From contig JBBPTG010000086.1 of assembly GCA_038093975.1 (NCBI GenBank), positions 1 to 64,000 of the forward strand: DNA of 64,000 nt, in the 5' to 3' direction. The stretch comes from Chalciporus piperatus (taxonomy: Eukaryota; Basidiomycota; Agaricomycetes; Boletales; Boletaceae). Of this stretch, positions 12,037-22,686 are shown in pieces (position 1 is the first letter of the stretch; the number at the start of each line of letters is the position of its first letter). A program made the translations under genes and the position numbers. The notes beneath the pieces are model-generated. The model saw only the letters and a list, made by a program, of their open reading frames with translations. It did no database searches and was not told the origin of the DNA.

Positions 12037-12756
12037 CAATGCCATAGAGTATGAGATGGGGACAATTTGACTGTTATATGCTCTTACGAACGTACGACCC
12101 GTCATCGTTGACCTGGACTTGGAGCTTCTGATAAGCTCCAAGTCCAGGTCACCGACGACGTACGAGTACTGCGAGGTCTTTGAGAGGTGGACTCAGAGTC
12201 TGTGTTTGTTGCCATAGTGATTGGCTGCACTGAAGAAAATGCGCGAATAGATGAGAGCAGATCAAAAAGACAAGTCTCGTCAAGTTGTCTCCTAGGTGGT
12301 CGGATGAAGACGGTCGTTCACCTACTTACTTGACTAGATGTACGGCCGAGCTTCAGCAGAAACCTTGTTGACGGTAAGGAACTCCATACACCCACGGCCA
12401 CAATTCTCCCCCCTGTAAACAGGTAACAAGAATCAAACTGGACCCACACCCACCATACACGCAACACTCGAATGCCTTACCTGCCAATGCGAAACATGAT
12501 CCAGAGGGTTTAGTCACGAACTAACATATCAAATTCTCCCAGAGGCTATGCAGCAACCGAACGAGCCCCACTGCCAGCGCTGGAATTATATCCGAGACTG
12601 CAGTACCGCATCGTGGGCGCCACGCGCCCATCTAACCCCGGCCTCGCCAGTGGCCTAGCCCCTCATGTGGACCTTTTCGGAAACCACTCGCCATCTAAGT
12701 ACCCAACCTACACTAGTACTTCCCAGCTTCCCAACTTCCTACTAGCCATCCACCCA
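12037..12756. other. Intergenic with a strong hairpin
   Basis: No gene is supported. The region contains the end of the segmental duplication (about 12100) and a perfect 18-bp-arm hairpin at 12110-12150. The remainder up to the start of the membrane-anchored protein shows no feature I can name. Confidence 0.4.
12110..12150. repeat. Hairpin, 18-bp perfect arms
   Basis: GACCTGGACTTGGAGCTT, a 5-base loop CTGAT, then its exact reverse complement. Pairing continues imperfectly about 10 bp further out. It lies just past the point where homology between arms A and B ends, and arm B has no such hairpin. It could act as a terminator or mark the breakpoint. Confidence 0.8.
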
Positions 12757-13625
12757 ATGCGTCGTCCCAGAGATCTCGCTCTTCAAACAGGGCTCTATGC
12801 AGCAGCAGCCATCTCAGGCGTCGCTGCAGCCTACATTTTGAAGGAGGTAAGACTGCCCCTCTGCCAGCGCGCACGCTTTGTTCTTGCTCACGTTCGACTC
12901 GAATGGGCGCTTTTATACAGTACATGCTTCGCTTTTGGGATTCCTGGACCCGAGATCGCAGCGTTTGCAACGACGCCAGTGACAACGTAGTACTAGACCG
13001 GGACCGGGACAGTGGTGATTCGGAATCAAAATACGAGTCCAAGATAAATGATCCTACGTTATCAGTGCGTTTGGATGCAACGGAGGGGCAGTCGCCAACG
13101 ACCAGCTCTCCTTCTTTTTCCCTTCCCGCCACCGCCTCGCCCATACCTCCTTCTGATCCCGCGGCTGTGGTTCCACGTGGGGAAACACGACCATCTGTAG
13201 TACATGCCGCCCCAGCTCAGACACGGACTCTCCCACCCCTCCGTACACATGCCCTCCCTCCACCTTCCCCCAACGCACAAATGATACTCTCAGGAACGAG
13301 TCATCCCGATAACACATCGCTCTCCCACGTTACCTCGCCGACAACAAGGTCCTCATCTCTAAGCGTATCCCAGACGTGGTCGGTGGTGGGATCCGAAGAT
13401 GAGAGCACGACGGAGGACAGCAATGGGGACGGGGATGGTCTGGGTGTCACTTCACCTGTCTCAGAGTCCCTTGTCGAGGTGTTGTCGCCTCATCCGACGC
13501 AGGGGATCTCAATGCAGCGCAGTGTGCGAGCCCATGACATATTCGCTGCATCACATATGTCTTTCGCGGAGCTGGGAAGCCTGGTGGATACCACCGATAG
13601 CCAGCCTAATCGAGGCACACTGTGA
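12757..13625 (+). CDS. Single-pass membrane protein, unknown function
   Basis: A predicted 264-residue protein from two exons (12757-12846 and 12921-13625, intron GTAAGACTG...ATACAG). The N terminus RRPRDLALQTG is basic and leads into a hydrophobic stretch LYAAAAISGVAAAYIL that looks like a single membrane anchor. The rest is Ser/Thr/Pro-rich and acidic, with low complexity and no recognisable domain. The start was chosen because it supplies the anchor and joins in frame. I do not recognise a family. Confidence 0.55.
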
Positions 13626-13780
13626 ACTGTATGCTTTGGAATTGTAGGGGGACGTTGTTCTTGTCATATCTTGACTCATTGTATCACGCATAGACGTCGT
13701 CCGAATGTAAATCTTCTATACTAACAGCTGAAGCAGCATTGACCACCCACAACAAATCTGCTACATATGCGTCGCATGCC

Positions 13781-16700
13781 CTAATCCTTCTTCTTTCCCC
13801 CACTCAAAAAGCTCGAGGAGTAAGTGAAGACGTCTTCGTCATGTATATCTTGAATACCATGTCTAGAAAATATGTTTGTCAGACGACCTGCAAAATGACC
13901 CGGGATCGGGAAAACGTACTTGGCTTTGACGTGCGATCTCAGTGCATTGAAATCCATAGCCTTCACTCGCGCTGAAGGACAATGCTTGCATCCATAATCG
14001 ACCTTGCTCTGCAGCTTCTTCGCACAATAGGCAGGGCCCAGGATCCGCTCAACGACGCCTCGCTCGAATGGATGCCACGAGTGCACGTCGGGCCCAGTTA
14101 GATTGGATGTCTCTGGTATGACAGCCATGATCTGAATCTCCATATTTTCGTGTCGATGTGCGTGACCGATCTGTGATGCATATTTAAAATTAGATGAAGC
14201 GAGCGCCTCTCGAGAATTGAGACCAAGGAAAGACTCACGGCAGTGTCAAAATCCATAATTATACAGCCCGTGCACGACTTGCACCGAATTGTTGCACCCA
14301 GCGCGATCAACAGGGATGCGGCCTCCGAATCCTCGTCAGACAGACGAAACAAACTGAGGATGTTGTTGATGAGTCGGATTGCCTGGGGAGGACCAGCGGC
14401 GAAAGACGTTTGAGTGTATCGCAACGAGAAGCAGGGCAGAACGTACTTTCTCATCCTTCTGGAATACTTCCACCTTCCAATCATATGTTCTCTCCTTATT
14501 GTTCTTTTTGCTCTCCTCCCCCACGGGTGCTTGTTCGTCTTCTCCGTCAGGATGTTCGTCGGCACCTTTTCGTTGCGTTTCTTGCCGTCTATCTTCAGTA
14601 ATCTTCCGCTTCGTCGACGTACACGCATGAGAGCAAACGCCGCTGAAATCCAAGCATCCTTCCCTCTGGAACCGCCTTCCAACTCCACCATCACGACACC
14701 TCCGACACAAAAATCTGGCCGTCACTCGCTCCAACGGGTGAATCTTCCGCTTGCTGGCACTTTGCCATCCATCTGGGTAACCCAGTAATCCCATGAGATA
14801 GCTCTTCACGGGAATTAACCACGTTTGGATATCAGATACGATGAGTGACGTGGCGAGGGGAGACGACTTGAGATTGCTCGACGCAGTGGCGTTTCCATTT
14901 GATGGCAAAACGCTCGGATCGGGACGGCCCTTGAGAGTACGAACAGAGGGGAGCTCGCAAAAGACGTGAAGAGGTGGGAGGATGATTCGATTTCCGGCAG
15001 GAATCGATCCGGAAGACCCCACACTGATTCCTTTCAAGGTGCCGCAACGCATGCTGTCATAGATCTTTTTCACCTCGGTCAGCTTTTGTTTGTAGGTCCG
15101 TTCAGCTTCCTGGCGGTTGCGACGAGCTTGTCTCTCAAGAAGTTGGGATTCAATATCAGGTCGGATGGCAGCCACGTCTGAGTTTAAGGAGTTCGCGGTC
15201 AAATCAATGTACGTCCGCACAACAGTGGTAGACCAAGTCATGGTGAGCATGCTGGCGCGATTTCGACTGCATTCACGCACCTGTCATTTTGAGTTCTTCC
15301 AGAAGGAAACTTTTGCGTCGGAGCAATGAACTGTAGGCATCTGACATGAGGAGATCTTGGCTATCCCAGCCTTCCGCACCGGCGACGTTATGCGAGCTAG
15401 CACAATGTAACGAGCCGCGGGGGAGGATGTTATTATTGACAAACGAGTCAGCAACAGTTAGCATTACAGCCATGAAAGAAAAGGAATCGCTTACAATAAT
15501 TCGTTTACTTTCCTCATCCCTCGATGGGCTAGGTCATAAGCGATCTTCCAGGTCAGCAGCTTCACAGAAAGCTGATAGTACGCAGCATTGGTTAGGTCGA
15601 AGAGGGATGCAGAGGACGATATTTGACAAAATAGAAATAGTCAAGACGTTGAAACACGCCGGACAAAAGGCGTACTTACGCCCATAATCTCCGGAAATCT
15701 CTCCACAGCCGCGTGACAGTGCTGTGGGCGAGTTGATGAAAGGGAAATGGCGGTAGGGAAATGCACCAACCATTATAACAGAATCTATAGAATCCTCTTC
15801 GTCCCCCTGCGGGGTTGGGTCATTTCTTCCTTCAACTACCGCTGGACCAGGGACAGGAGTCACTGTTCGTTTTGCGGTAACCTTGGCTTGTTCTACAGCT
15901 GCATACACCAGGAGGTCACACTTGAATTTCTCCCAGTCAGTCTTGCGCAAAAGGACAGTATCGTTGTGAGGCCCTAGTCAGAAAGTAAAGATACCAGAAA
16001 GCAGTGATTTCGAGACAAACGCACATGTTCTTCGGGCTGCGGGGGGATGAGAGCCTAGAAAGATGCACAAACAGGGAGATGATCAGTCAAAGCCGCAGCC
16101 AAAAGTCGCCACGTACGGATACTGTGATTGCTTTCCACGTAGGGGACCCACATTGATTCGCGATTCCGTCCAAAAAACTGTGTTGTCACGTCTACGAGAC
16201 TCTCTCTGAGTGAGAGGAGAATTCACGAAGTCACCGTAGAGGCAGTTTCCCGAATGAACATACACGAGCAACGAGAAGAATCAGCACACAAGACATAAAA
16301 CACAGACATGGAACTGACTCTCTGAACTTTCTCAGACAATAATACTGTTAAACGACGTGAGTGAACTGAACGCGTTCGAGGGCTGATTTGGACTCACGCT
16401 ACCGCACAATCTGATCCTTGCCGAGAAGCTCACGTACATCGCGTGCGTGTTCTTGTGACAGACCTCGCAACGACCTCCATCGAACACGAAAGCGGCATAC
16501 TGTGCCTCGGTCCCTTTCCATGCCTTTCCAGGTTCGGGAAGAGGGTGTGGTTTGCACGTTTCGCGAACACCGCGCCATATGAAAGATGCAGCGGGATTGA
16601 GGGCGAGAGTGCGGTTGAGGAATGAGCAAGTACGGGATACAGCGAGAACTGTGGGCGGAGAACAAGTGATGAGAAGAATCTCTGCGAGAAGCTCGAGGGG

Positions 16701-16850
16701 TAGGCTCGTTAGAGTGGCTCGCTGAGGTTGTGCAGGTGTAACAGTCGGGCCTTTGGTAGAGTTGACTTTTCCCTTGTTGGTACTTCCCTTGTTGGCATTG
16801 AGCCTGGGTCGTTTCTTGGCTGGTTGGGAGACTTTGCGCTTTGTCGACAT
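13781..16850 (-). CDS. F-box domain protein
   Basis: Likely substrate adaptor of an SCF ubiquitin ligase. The start at 16850 follows MSTKRKVSQPAKKRPRL, a basic stretch. The F-box is TLTSLPLELLAEILLITCS...AVSRTCSFLNRTL, about residues 45-85. A Cys-containing segment CEVCHKNTHAMYVSFSARIRLC comes next. Many short exons then read through LLVYAAVEQAKV, LLRRKSFLLEELKM, ESQLLERQARRNRQEAERTYKQ, a region with CRRC...CLDFSGVCSHAC, and end with DFNALRSHVKAKYVFP. This plan of F-box, zinc-binding-like patch, helical region and LRSHVKAKY near the end is common among Agaricomycete F-box proteins. Internal exon edges are approximate; two genes instead of one is possible but less likely. Confidence 0.75.
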
Positions 16851-16944
16851 TGGAGAGTCTGCCGAGGAGGTGGATGGAGAGACAGTACGAGGTTCTGTTC
16901 GAGTCTAACGTGGCTCTGTCAGGGTCGGAAGCGTCCGTTAGCAA

Positions 16945-17016
16945 GACTCCATAGCTCAGTGGTAGAGCATACGATTGCAGATCGTGCGGTCCCGTGTTCG
17001 AACCACGGTGGGGTCT
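16945..17016 (+). tRNA. tRNA-Cys (anticodon GCA)
   Basis: A 72-nt cloverleaf with no intron. Acceptor GACTCCA pairs with TGGGGTC, the D arm is GCTCAGTGGTAGAGC, the anticodon loop is TTGCAGA on a TACGA/TCGTG stem, and the T arm is CCGTGTTCGAACCACGG. It lies between the divergent F-box and Swp1 genes inside the block flanked by the GH47 inverted duplication. Confidence 0.95.
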
Positions 17017-17152
17017 TGTTCTTTTTGCTAACTAGCAAGCATTAGGATATCTCCGTAGTTGTTTTGGTAGTGCTAAATTTGTAGTTGGTAATATTGTTAG
17101 CTACATTGACACGTCGGTCCCATTCCACTCCTGCTTCTCGACCTAGTCGACC

Positions 17153-18156
17153 ATGTTAACGCGCTCAACTTTCTGCTTGTCGTGGTTGCTGTTAGCAGCA
17201 TACGTCCACGCTGCCTCGCTCTCGCTCCAGTCCCCTCGTTTCACGATCACTTCCTCAGATGCGTCGCAGCTACGCGCAGACACGTATGTCACCACCAACC
17301 CGTCTCACCGACCATACCTAACACAATCACTCCCTAACAGTCTCTCGTTGACCAAAAAGCCAGAGCCTCTGACCCTCGGCCCATCCGACACACTCAAGCT
17401 CACATTCCAAGTCACCGAGAGCGACGACGGCAAGGGCGTCCAGCCCCACCAGACCTTCCTCCGCTTCTATGACAGCGTCTCTGGCGAAGAAGGCATCCAG
17501 CCCGTCCGCGTTACACCTGGAGGAAAAGCCAAATTCGAGCTGGTGCGTCTCTCCACCCTTCATCCCGCCCGTATTTCCCACTGATGACTTTGTCCCCAGA
17601 ACATGGCCCGCCCACCCGCGTCTCTGCCCCCGACGACCGACCGTCCATTGTCGGTATCGCTCATCCTCGGTTCTTTTGTGCACGACCCAGCTGCATTCGA
17701 CCTTTTTGACCTCCACGTTCCCCCGTCATCCACCCCTGCACCTCATGGCGACGAAGCGCTCTTCCACGTCCGACCAGCCATCGCGCACACCTTCAATCCA
17801 GAGCAAAAGCTTCCTCCCAAGGTCATTTCCGCCTTCTTCTCCGCGCTTGTGGTCTCTCCATGGGTCGTTCTCCTTGGTTTGGTACGTTCCTTCGTCTGTA
17901 TATTATGGGGTTTCGTGTTTGACATATCTCCCTCTAGTGGGGAATGGTCGGCGTAAGCGTCCCACATCTGTTCTCGCCCCGCATCCTCCCCTTCACTGCA
18001 CTCCTCGGCGCATTCGAGGTCCTTCTTTTCTGGTACTGGGTCGATCTCAAACTCGGTCAGGTGTTGCTCTACGGAGGTATATTGGCCATTCCCACCATCT
18101 TTGCGGGTAAGACTGCGCTCGCTACTACGGGCAAATGGAGGGCCGGGAAGCAGTAA
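17153..18156 (+). CDS. Oligosaccharyltransferase subunit Swp1 / ribophorin II
   Basis: Membrane subunit of the ER oligosaccharyltransferase, which transfers the lipid-linked glycan to Asn. Four exons (17153-17283, 17341-17542, 17600-17881, 17938-18156) give 277 residues. A signal peptide (FCLSWLLLAAYVHAASLS) is followed by a lumenal domain with PLTLGPSDTLKLTFQV and a C-terminal block of three membrane segments: FFSALVVSPWVVLLGLWGMV, ILPFTALLGAFEVLLFWYWV and VLLYGGILAIPTIFAG. The first intron is 57 nt with no in-frame stop, so an unspliced reading is also open. I removed it because the joined LSLTKKPEPLTL fits the family better. Confidence 0.85.
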
Positions 18157-18317
18157 AAAAGAGTATCAATAGAGTCTCGCATGCACTCGCTGTTTCACAT
18201 CTCGATGGTGTGAACGGCATTCATTGACAGACTTCGTGGTATTCAAAGGGTCGTACGTTCGTAAGAGCATCATGGTATTAACAGTCAAATTGTCCATCTC
18301 ATACTCGATGGCATTGA

Positions 18318-20730
18318 TCAATTACCCGCCCGACCCAGGGTCGGGGGCAACAAAGGATTCGGTGAAATAACAGGAAGAGGTCCATCGTGAGTCGTATGCG
18401 GGATGAAAGGCGGGGTCGAGACCCCATGTGGTCCTGGGCCAGAGCCATAAACAGGCTTAGCAGGCGGCGCCTTGAACGGGTGACATTCAGTGTTGAACAC
18501 GTCTGAAACCGATGCGCTCATCGTCAGTCACGAGTTACGGCTTCCTCGCACACCAACTCACAATCGTCGAGCGAGATCTTCTTAGGGTCATCGAAAGTCA
18601 GGTACCTGCGAGAAAGTTGATGTTCAGTGTTGTGCGTCTTCAACAACAAAGAAGTGCTGAAAACACCCACAGATACTTGAGCACCTCTGCCAACCAGAAA
18701 CTCCACATATCATCAATCTTGCTCGAAGCGACGTTATTCACGTCGTAGATTCCAGTGTACGCAACCGTCGTGGGGAGGTAATTTTGGAAACTCTGGATGG
18801 CGCTGGCAGCGTTATCGAGGTACTTGGTGTCACCAGTCACGCGCCATGCGTAAAAGTTGGACTCGAGGACCTCGGGACGAAGGATGTAGTAGGGGGTGGT
18901 GATGTAGTTGCCATGTTGCTCGTAGTATTGGATCTGTTCTGCGGTCATGGGGTCACCACCAGTGTAGTTTCCATCGCTGGAAATGTACGCAAAGGTTTCG
19001 GGGCCGATGCCAGTTCTATCGAGTTGGTTAATATACCTCTCAAAGTTGTCTGAAACGAGAAAGAAACTCACGCGGTACTTGCATACGTGTTCCAGCATGC
19101 GTCCGTGAGCTGGAGTCCAATGTTGACGATCGTATCATTGTTCGTGAGCTTGCCACCTGGAGCTCTTTGAGCAATATTCCGACCAAGGATGGATCACAAC
19201 ATACCCAGAATCCAGTTACCACCATGGAAACAAGCCAAGTGTGAACCGACGTGAAGAATCTGACTACCATCGTAATCGGCAAGGTAGGTCCAGTTACCGA
19301 CTGTTGAGGTCTAGCAAAAGTATATGCATCGTCAGAACCATCAGGATATATTCTGCACACATAATCCGGGATACGTACCCGCAATAGGTCACGGAGAGAG
19401 GTATCCACCGCGGTGGACCAGGCGTCCGCATACGAATTATCAGCCGTGTTCGTAAGCCGAGGATACTTGATCAGGTATTCCAAGTATGAATCCGATCCTC
19501 CACCCCACGTCTGCGATTGCCGGTGGTGAGCGAACAAAATTACCAAGAAATCATCACGTAGTACGCTTACCACATATGATCCCACAGAATCTCCGGTCGT
19601 GGGGTCAATGAATAGCGAAGGCATACCAGGCAATGGTGCCGGCTACATATTCAGATATGGCGTTAGACCATGACCTAGCGGAAAGGTACAAGGAATTACC
19701 ATGTGGATCATATACTGCACCGATTTCTCGGCGAGCTCACGGTAGGTGTCATTCTTGGTGTACAGGCTATCGATGGCTTAGACTCGGACGTGAGCGACAT
19801 GCAAGGGACTCGCCTCACCTCAAGCGATTCCACTCCATGGTAAGCTATCCATGCGCTTAAGTCATCCCACCCAATGAAAACACTCGCACAGAGGACTCAC
19901 AGTGCCAGCTTCAGCGATGTTTGACTAGATAGTTAATTTCAGTACACATAGCACCTTTCGGAAATCATGACGGTATTAATCTCACTGTAGCGATCGTGGG
20001 TTGGTGGTCGGTGAAGTTGATAAAACCATAAGGAATTGAGTGGTTCTAAATGATCTAGATCACCCAAACTGCTACGAAAACGCGGTGCATAGTAACTAAC
20101 CCCAGTATATGCGTACGTCATTTGTTGAGCGATTTCTTCAGCCTTCTGGACTAAAACAGGATATTGATACCCAGAGAGCTCGTAGGCGCTCAAGAAGCCC
20201 CCGACATAACGGATGGTCGTCTCGAACACACTTAGCATAGTTGTTAAAATGGCTACAAACTTGATGGAGAAAGAGATCCTGACCTCACAGTCGCGTCCGT
20301 TTTAGACCTGCTAAAGTCCACAGTGCCGATGTAGTCGACTGCTTCACTAAACCAGTCATGGAAACCCATGAGCCACTACAAAAGCAGACGTCAGTCGCTC
20401 GGACGCTCGGGTGCACAGCGCAACACAAACCAGGGTGCCCAACGCGTCGGCAATGGACGCGCCCCATCCATTCCGCGCATCGATATACGACTTGGAGACT
20501 GGTGCGAGATCGTCATGACCCCATGCATATTGCCTATATGTAGCATGAGCCGAGCACCCACACAAGTTCAAATCAACGCACCTGTATGCGGTATATGAAC
20601 TGTTGAAGATATCAACTACTGCCTGCTGATGGGCAGCGGCGGTTGACGGAAGTTGTAAGCCCGGTTTCTGGACCTGCGCCCCATTGGCAGCAGCAACGAG
20701 GGCGAGTGCCAGGCAACGACAAAGAGACAT
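18318..20730 (-). CDS. GH47 alpha-1,2-mannosidase, copy B
   Basis: The closest relative of copy A: same signal peptide pattern (MSLCRCLALALVAAANGA), same exon order, same YAWGHDDLAP, WGGGSDSYLEYL, RPEVLESNFYAWRVTGD and YVFNTECHPF motifs, and the same proline-rich C-terminal tail. Read without splicing, it has an in-frame TGA a few codons after WILG. That triplet lies in a 48-nt stretch with GTATGT and CCAG ends, and removing it restores the GG-x-WILGGKLTNN alignment expected for GH47. I therefore call the gene intact. A TATA-like TATATAA lies about 35 bp upstream. Confidence 0.85.
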
Positions 20731-20762
20731 TAGAGTGTTTTGGTAACCTTCACGAATGAAGC

Positions 20763-20772
20763 TGATTTATAT
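20763..20772 (-). promoter_or_regulatory. TATA-like box of GH47-B
   Basis: CTATATAAAT on the minus strand about 35 bp upstream of the copy B start codon. It is closer to the ATG than in copies A and C. Confidence 0.4.
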
Positions 20773-21329
20773 AGAGTTTGGGTGGGAGAACCTGCACGTT
20801 ATGCAAGGTTGCTGCAACCCTCAATTGCGAGATCTGACCAAGTTTGGAGCAGAACTTGAAACGCAGAGCTTGGCAAATTATCAAACCAGTGGTGTCGCAC
20901 AGCACGGGTGCTTCCAGACGATCTGGAAGAATTCAAACATGTGAGTTCCCAGAGCTCACGAGTCCCACTTACCGTCCATCTGACCCAGAATCGAGGATCA
21001 GAAGAATGTGCAATGACGCCGGTCAATGATCGCTGGAGTGACAACAGAGTGTCCAGAGACCAAATATTTCCAGAAACTCTGACGTTAGATTCAGTTGAAA
21101 CATGTCGTGCTGTGTGAAAAGTTTAGTAAGTTCGGACTGGTTGACATGATGGCAGAGTCTTGGCATGATTCTCTCTCCCTTAGGCGCCGTGATCACCGCC
21201 TCCTCCATATGTTCCGGGCCCCGGTGTCGGACATGTGAAAAGTAGGTTGCTTGAACTTCGAAGGGAACGGACCATCTAGTGAGAGAACGATGGAAGCATC
21301 GTTCATATTAATACATATGAACTTACATC

Positions 21330-21610
21330 GTCTGGCATTATCAAGCGCACACATGCATCACGAGATCTCCTTTGTTCCGTCTATCCGTTGTCTGGGTCTG
21401 CCTTGGACGCGTGGAGGTTGCTGCATACTGATAACGTGATAGGCAACCGAGGGAGCGGCGAGTGGGTGACCTTGACGGAGAAGTGTAAAGGCAAGACGTA
21501 CATAAAGCGTTTGCCAGTGAGCATTCGCGCAGCGAGCATTTGGTCAGCGCTCAGCAAACTGTACGCGCTCTGGTTCAAGAGAGCGATCAATTGTTTGACG
21601 TCCGCCGAAT
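21330..21610 (-). pseudogene. Relic of the Sos7-like gene next to GH47-B
   Basis: Plus-strand words GCGTGGAGGTTGCTG and GTGACCTTGACGGAGA.GTGTAA match the intact Sos7-like gene at about 26155-26215, and the adjoining ATATTAATACATATGA block matches 25500-25520. About 550 bp of the intact gene lying between these two blocks is missing here, so it is a deleted fragment copied along with the mannosidase gene. Confidence 0.65.
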
Positions 21611-21902
21611 AAAGTTCGGGCACTCGTTTCTTGAGCAGAACCACCTATGTGTTGTCGCTCGAGGGGGCTGAAAGTCATCGTCATATATCGGTGATACTGG
21701 CAGACTGTGAGTAGAACTGAACATCTTAAGCATGAACTTGGTGTGGGGACCTACTTCGCGCATCCTAAGGAGCTGCAACTCCAACCATTCGGATCGATCA
21801 GGACGCTTCACAGGTGATCAAGGAGTCAGTGGGCGATGGGTAAGCTAGGACGGGTGAAGCAAATGAATCCAGAAGCAATTACATGCTGTATAAGGTGACG
21901 AC

Positions 21903-22390
21903 AATGAAACACCCGTATCTTCGTCCCCCCATGAGTCGATCTATCAGGACTTAACGTTTAACCCCGTCTGTTCTCATTGGTTGATTCTTCGTGGGACTTC
22001 ACTGCTACATTCGTAGTTTGAAGTTACATCTTTTTGACAGCGACAGGCTACCTTTAAACTTTTACTCTTTATCTCTATCGTCGACGATCGTCTGACCTAA
22101 CGGGACCAGCCCTTCCTGGAAAGCACTACACCGATCAACATGTCTTGTTACAATCTGTGCAGCGCAGTCAATAGATGTTCCTGGAGGGCCTATCCCGTTA
22201 GGGACGGGACAGGCCCTCCTGGAATATCAGACGATCGCCGACAATGGAGATAAAGAGTACTAGTAAGTTTAAAGGTAGCTTGTCGCCGTCAAAAAGATGT
22301 ACCTCCCAACTACGAATGTAGCAGTGAAGAAACAGACGGGGTGAAGTCCAGATAGATCGACTGGGGGGACGAAGATACGGGTGTTTCATT
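21903..22390. mobile_element. Foldback (long inverted-repeat) element, about 490 bp
   Basis: The ends are reverse complements: the left begins AATGAAACACCCGTATCTTC and the right ends with its complement. Pairing continues for about 200 bp with small gaps (shared CATCTTTTTGAC, GCTACCTTTAAACTT, CTCTTTATCTC, GATCGTCTGA) into a central hairpin GGAGGGCCT...AGGCCCTCC at 22183-22219. No coding frame is apparent. It resembles a foldback or MITE-type non-autonomous element. I found no clear target duplication. Confidence 0.7.
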
Positions 22391-22564
22391 ATATGTATAA
22401 AATAGTCATACCGAAGCATCTGAGACGCTGTATGTATTCACGCTTGCTCCAATATCAGTCGCAGTTTCACATCGCAGCAGGTAAATATTATTTGTGAGAT
22501 ATCCAGGGGTATATACGTCGATCGTTCACAAGATGATAGAATAATCATAAGTGAGGAGCTCGCA

Positions 22565-22650
22565 ATGCAGCGTTCCGTGAAATAGTAAGGACGGTGAGAG
22601 TCGTCTGCAGTGTTCAGTGAAATAGTAAGGACAGTGTGAGCCGCCCGACC
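22565..22650. repeat. Short direct repeat, unit about 45-50 bp
   Basis: Two adjacent copies share GTTC.GTGAAATAGTAAGGAC and GAG.CG downstream (first about 22571, second about 22614). They lie between the foldback element and the 3' end of GH47-C. Confidence 0.65.
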
Positions 22651-22686
22651 TGAGGGCCTCATGAAGCTTGGTCCCTTTTCGTTTCA

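Larger units (their letters stand above)
8780..12100 (+). repeat. Segmental duplication, arm A (inverted partner of 18250-21610)
   Basis: This arm carries GH47 copy A with its upstream region and a relic of the Sos7-like gene. It reads in inverted orientation at about 18250-21610. On the 3' side homology runs through the stop codon to the shared words GCTCTTACGAACGTACGACCC and then stops abruptly. On the 5' side the match fades near 8780. The left limit is approximate. Confidence 0.8.
18250..21610 (-). repeat. Segmental duplication, arm B (inverted partner of 8780-12100)
   Basis: Arm B carries GH47 copy B, its upstream DNA and a relic of the Sos7-like gene, in opposite orientation to arm A. 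The inner edge falls at the shared GGGTCGTACGTTCGTAAGAGC near 18250. The outer edge lies near 21610 within the Sos7 relic. Identity looks very high around the gene 3' end and lower upstream. Confidence 0.8.

Noticed and set aside
19180..19215. In-frame TGA in GH47 copy B as proof of a pseudogene
   Set aside because: The triplet lies in a 48-nt stretch with good splice ends. Removing it improves the match to the GH47 family in all three copies.
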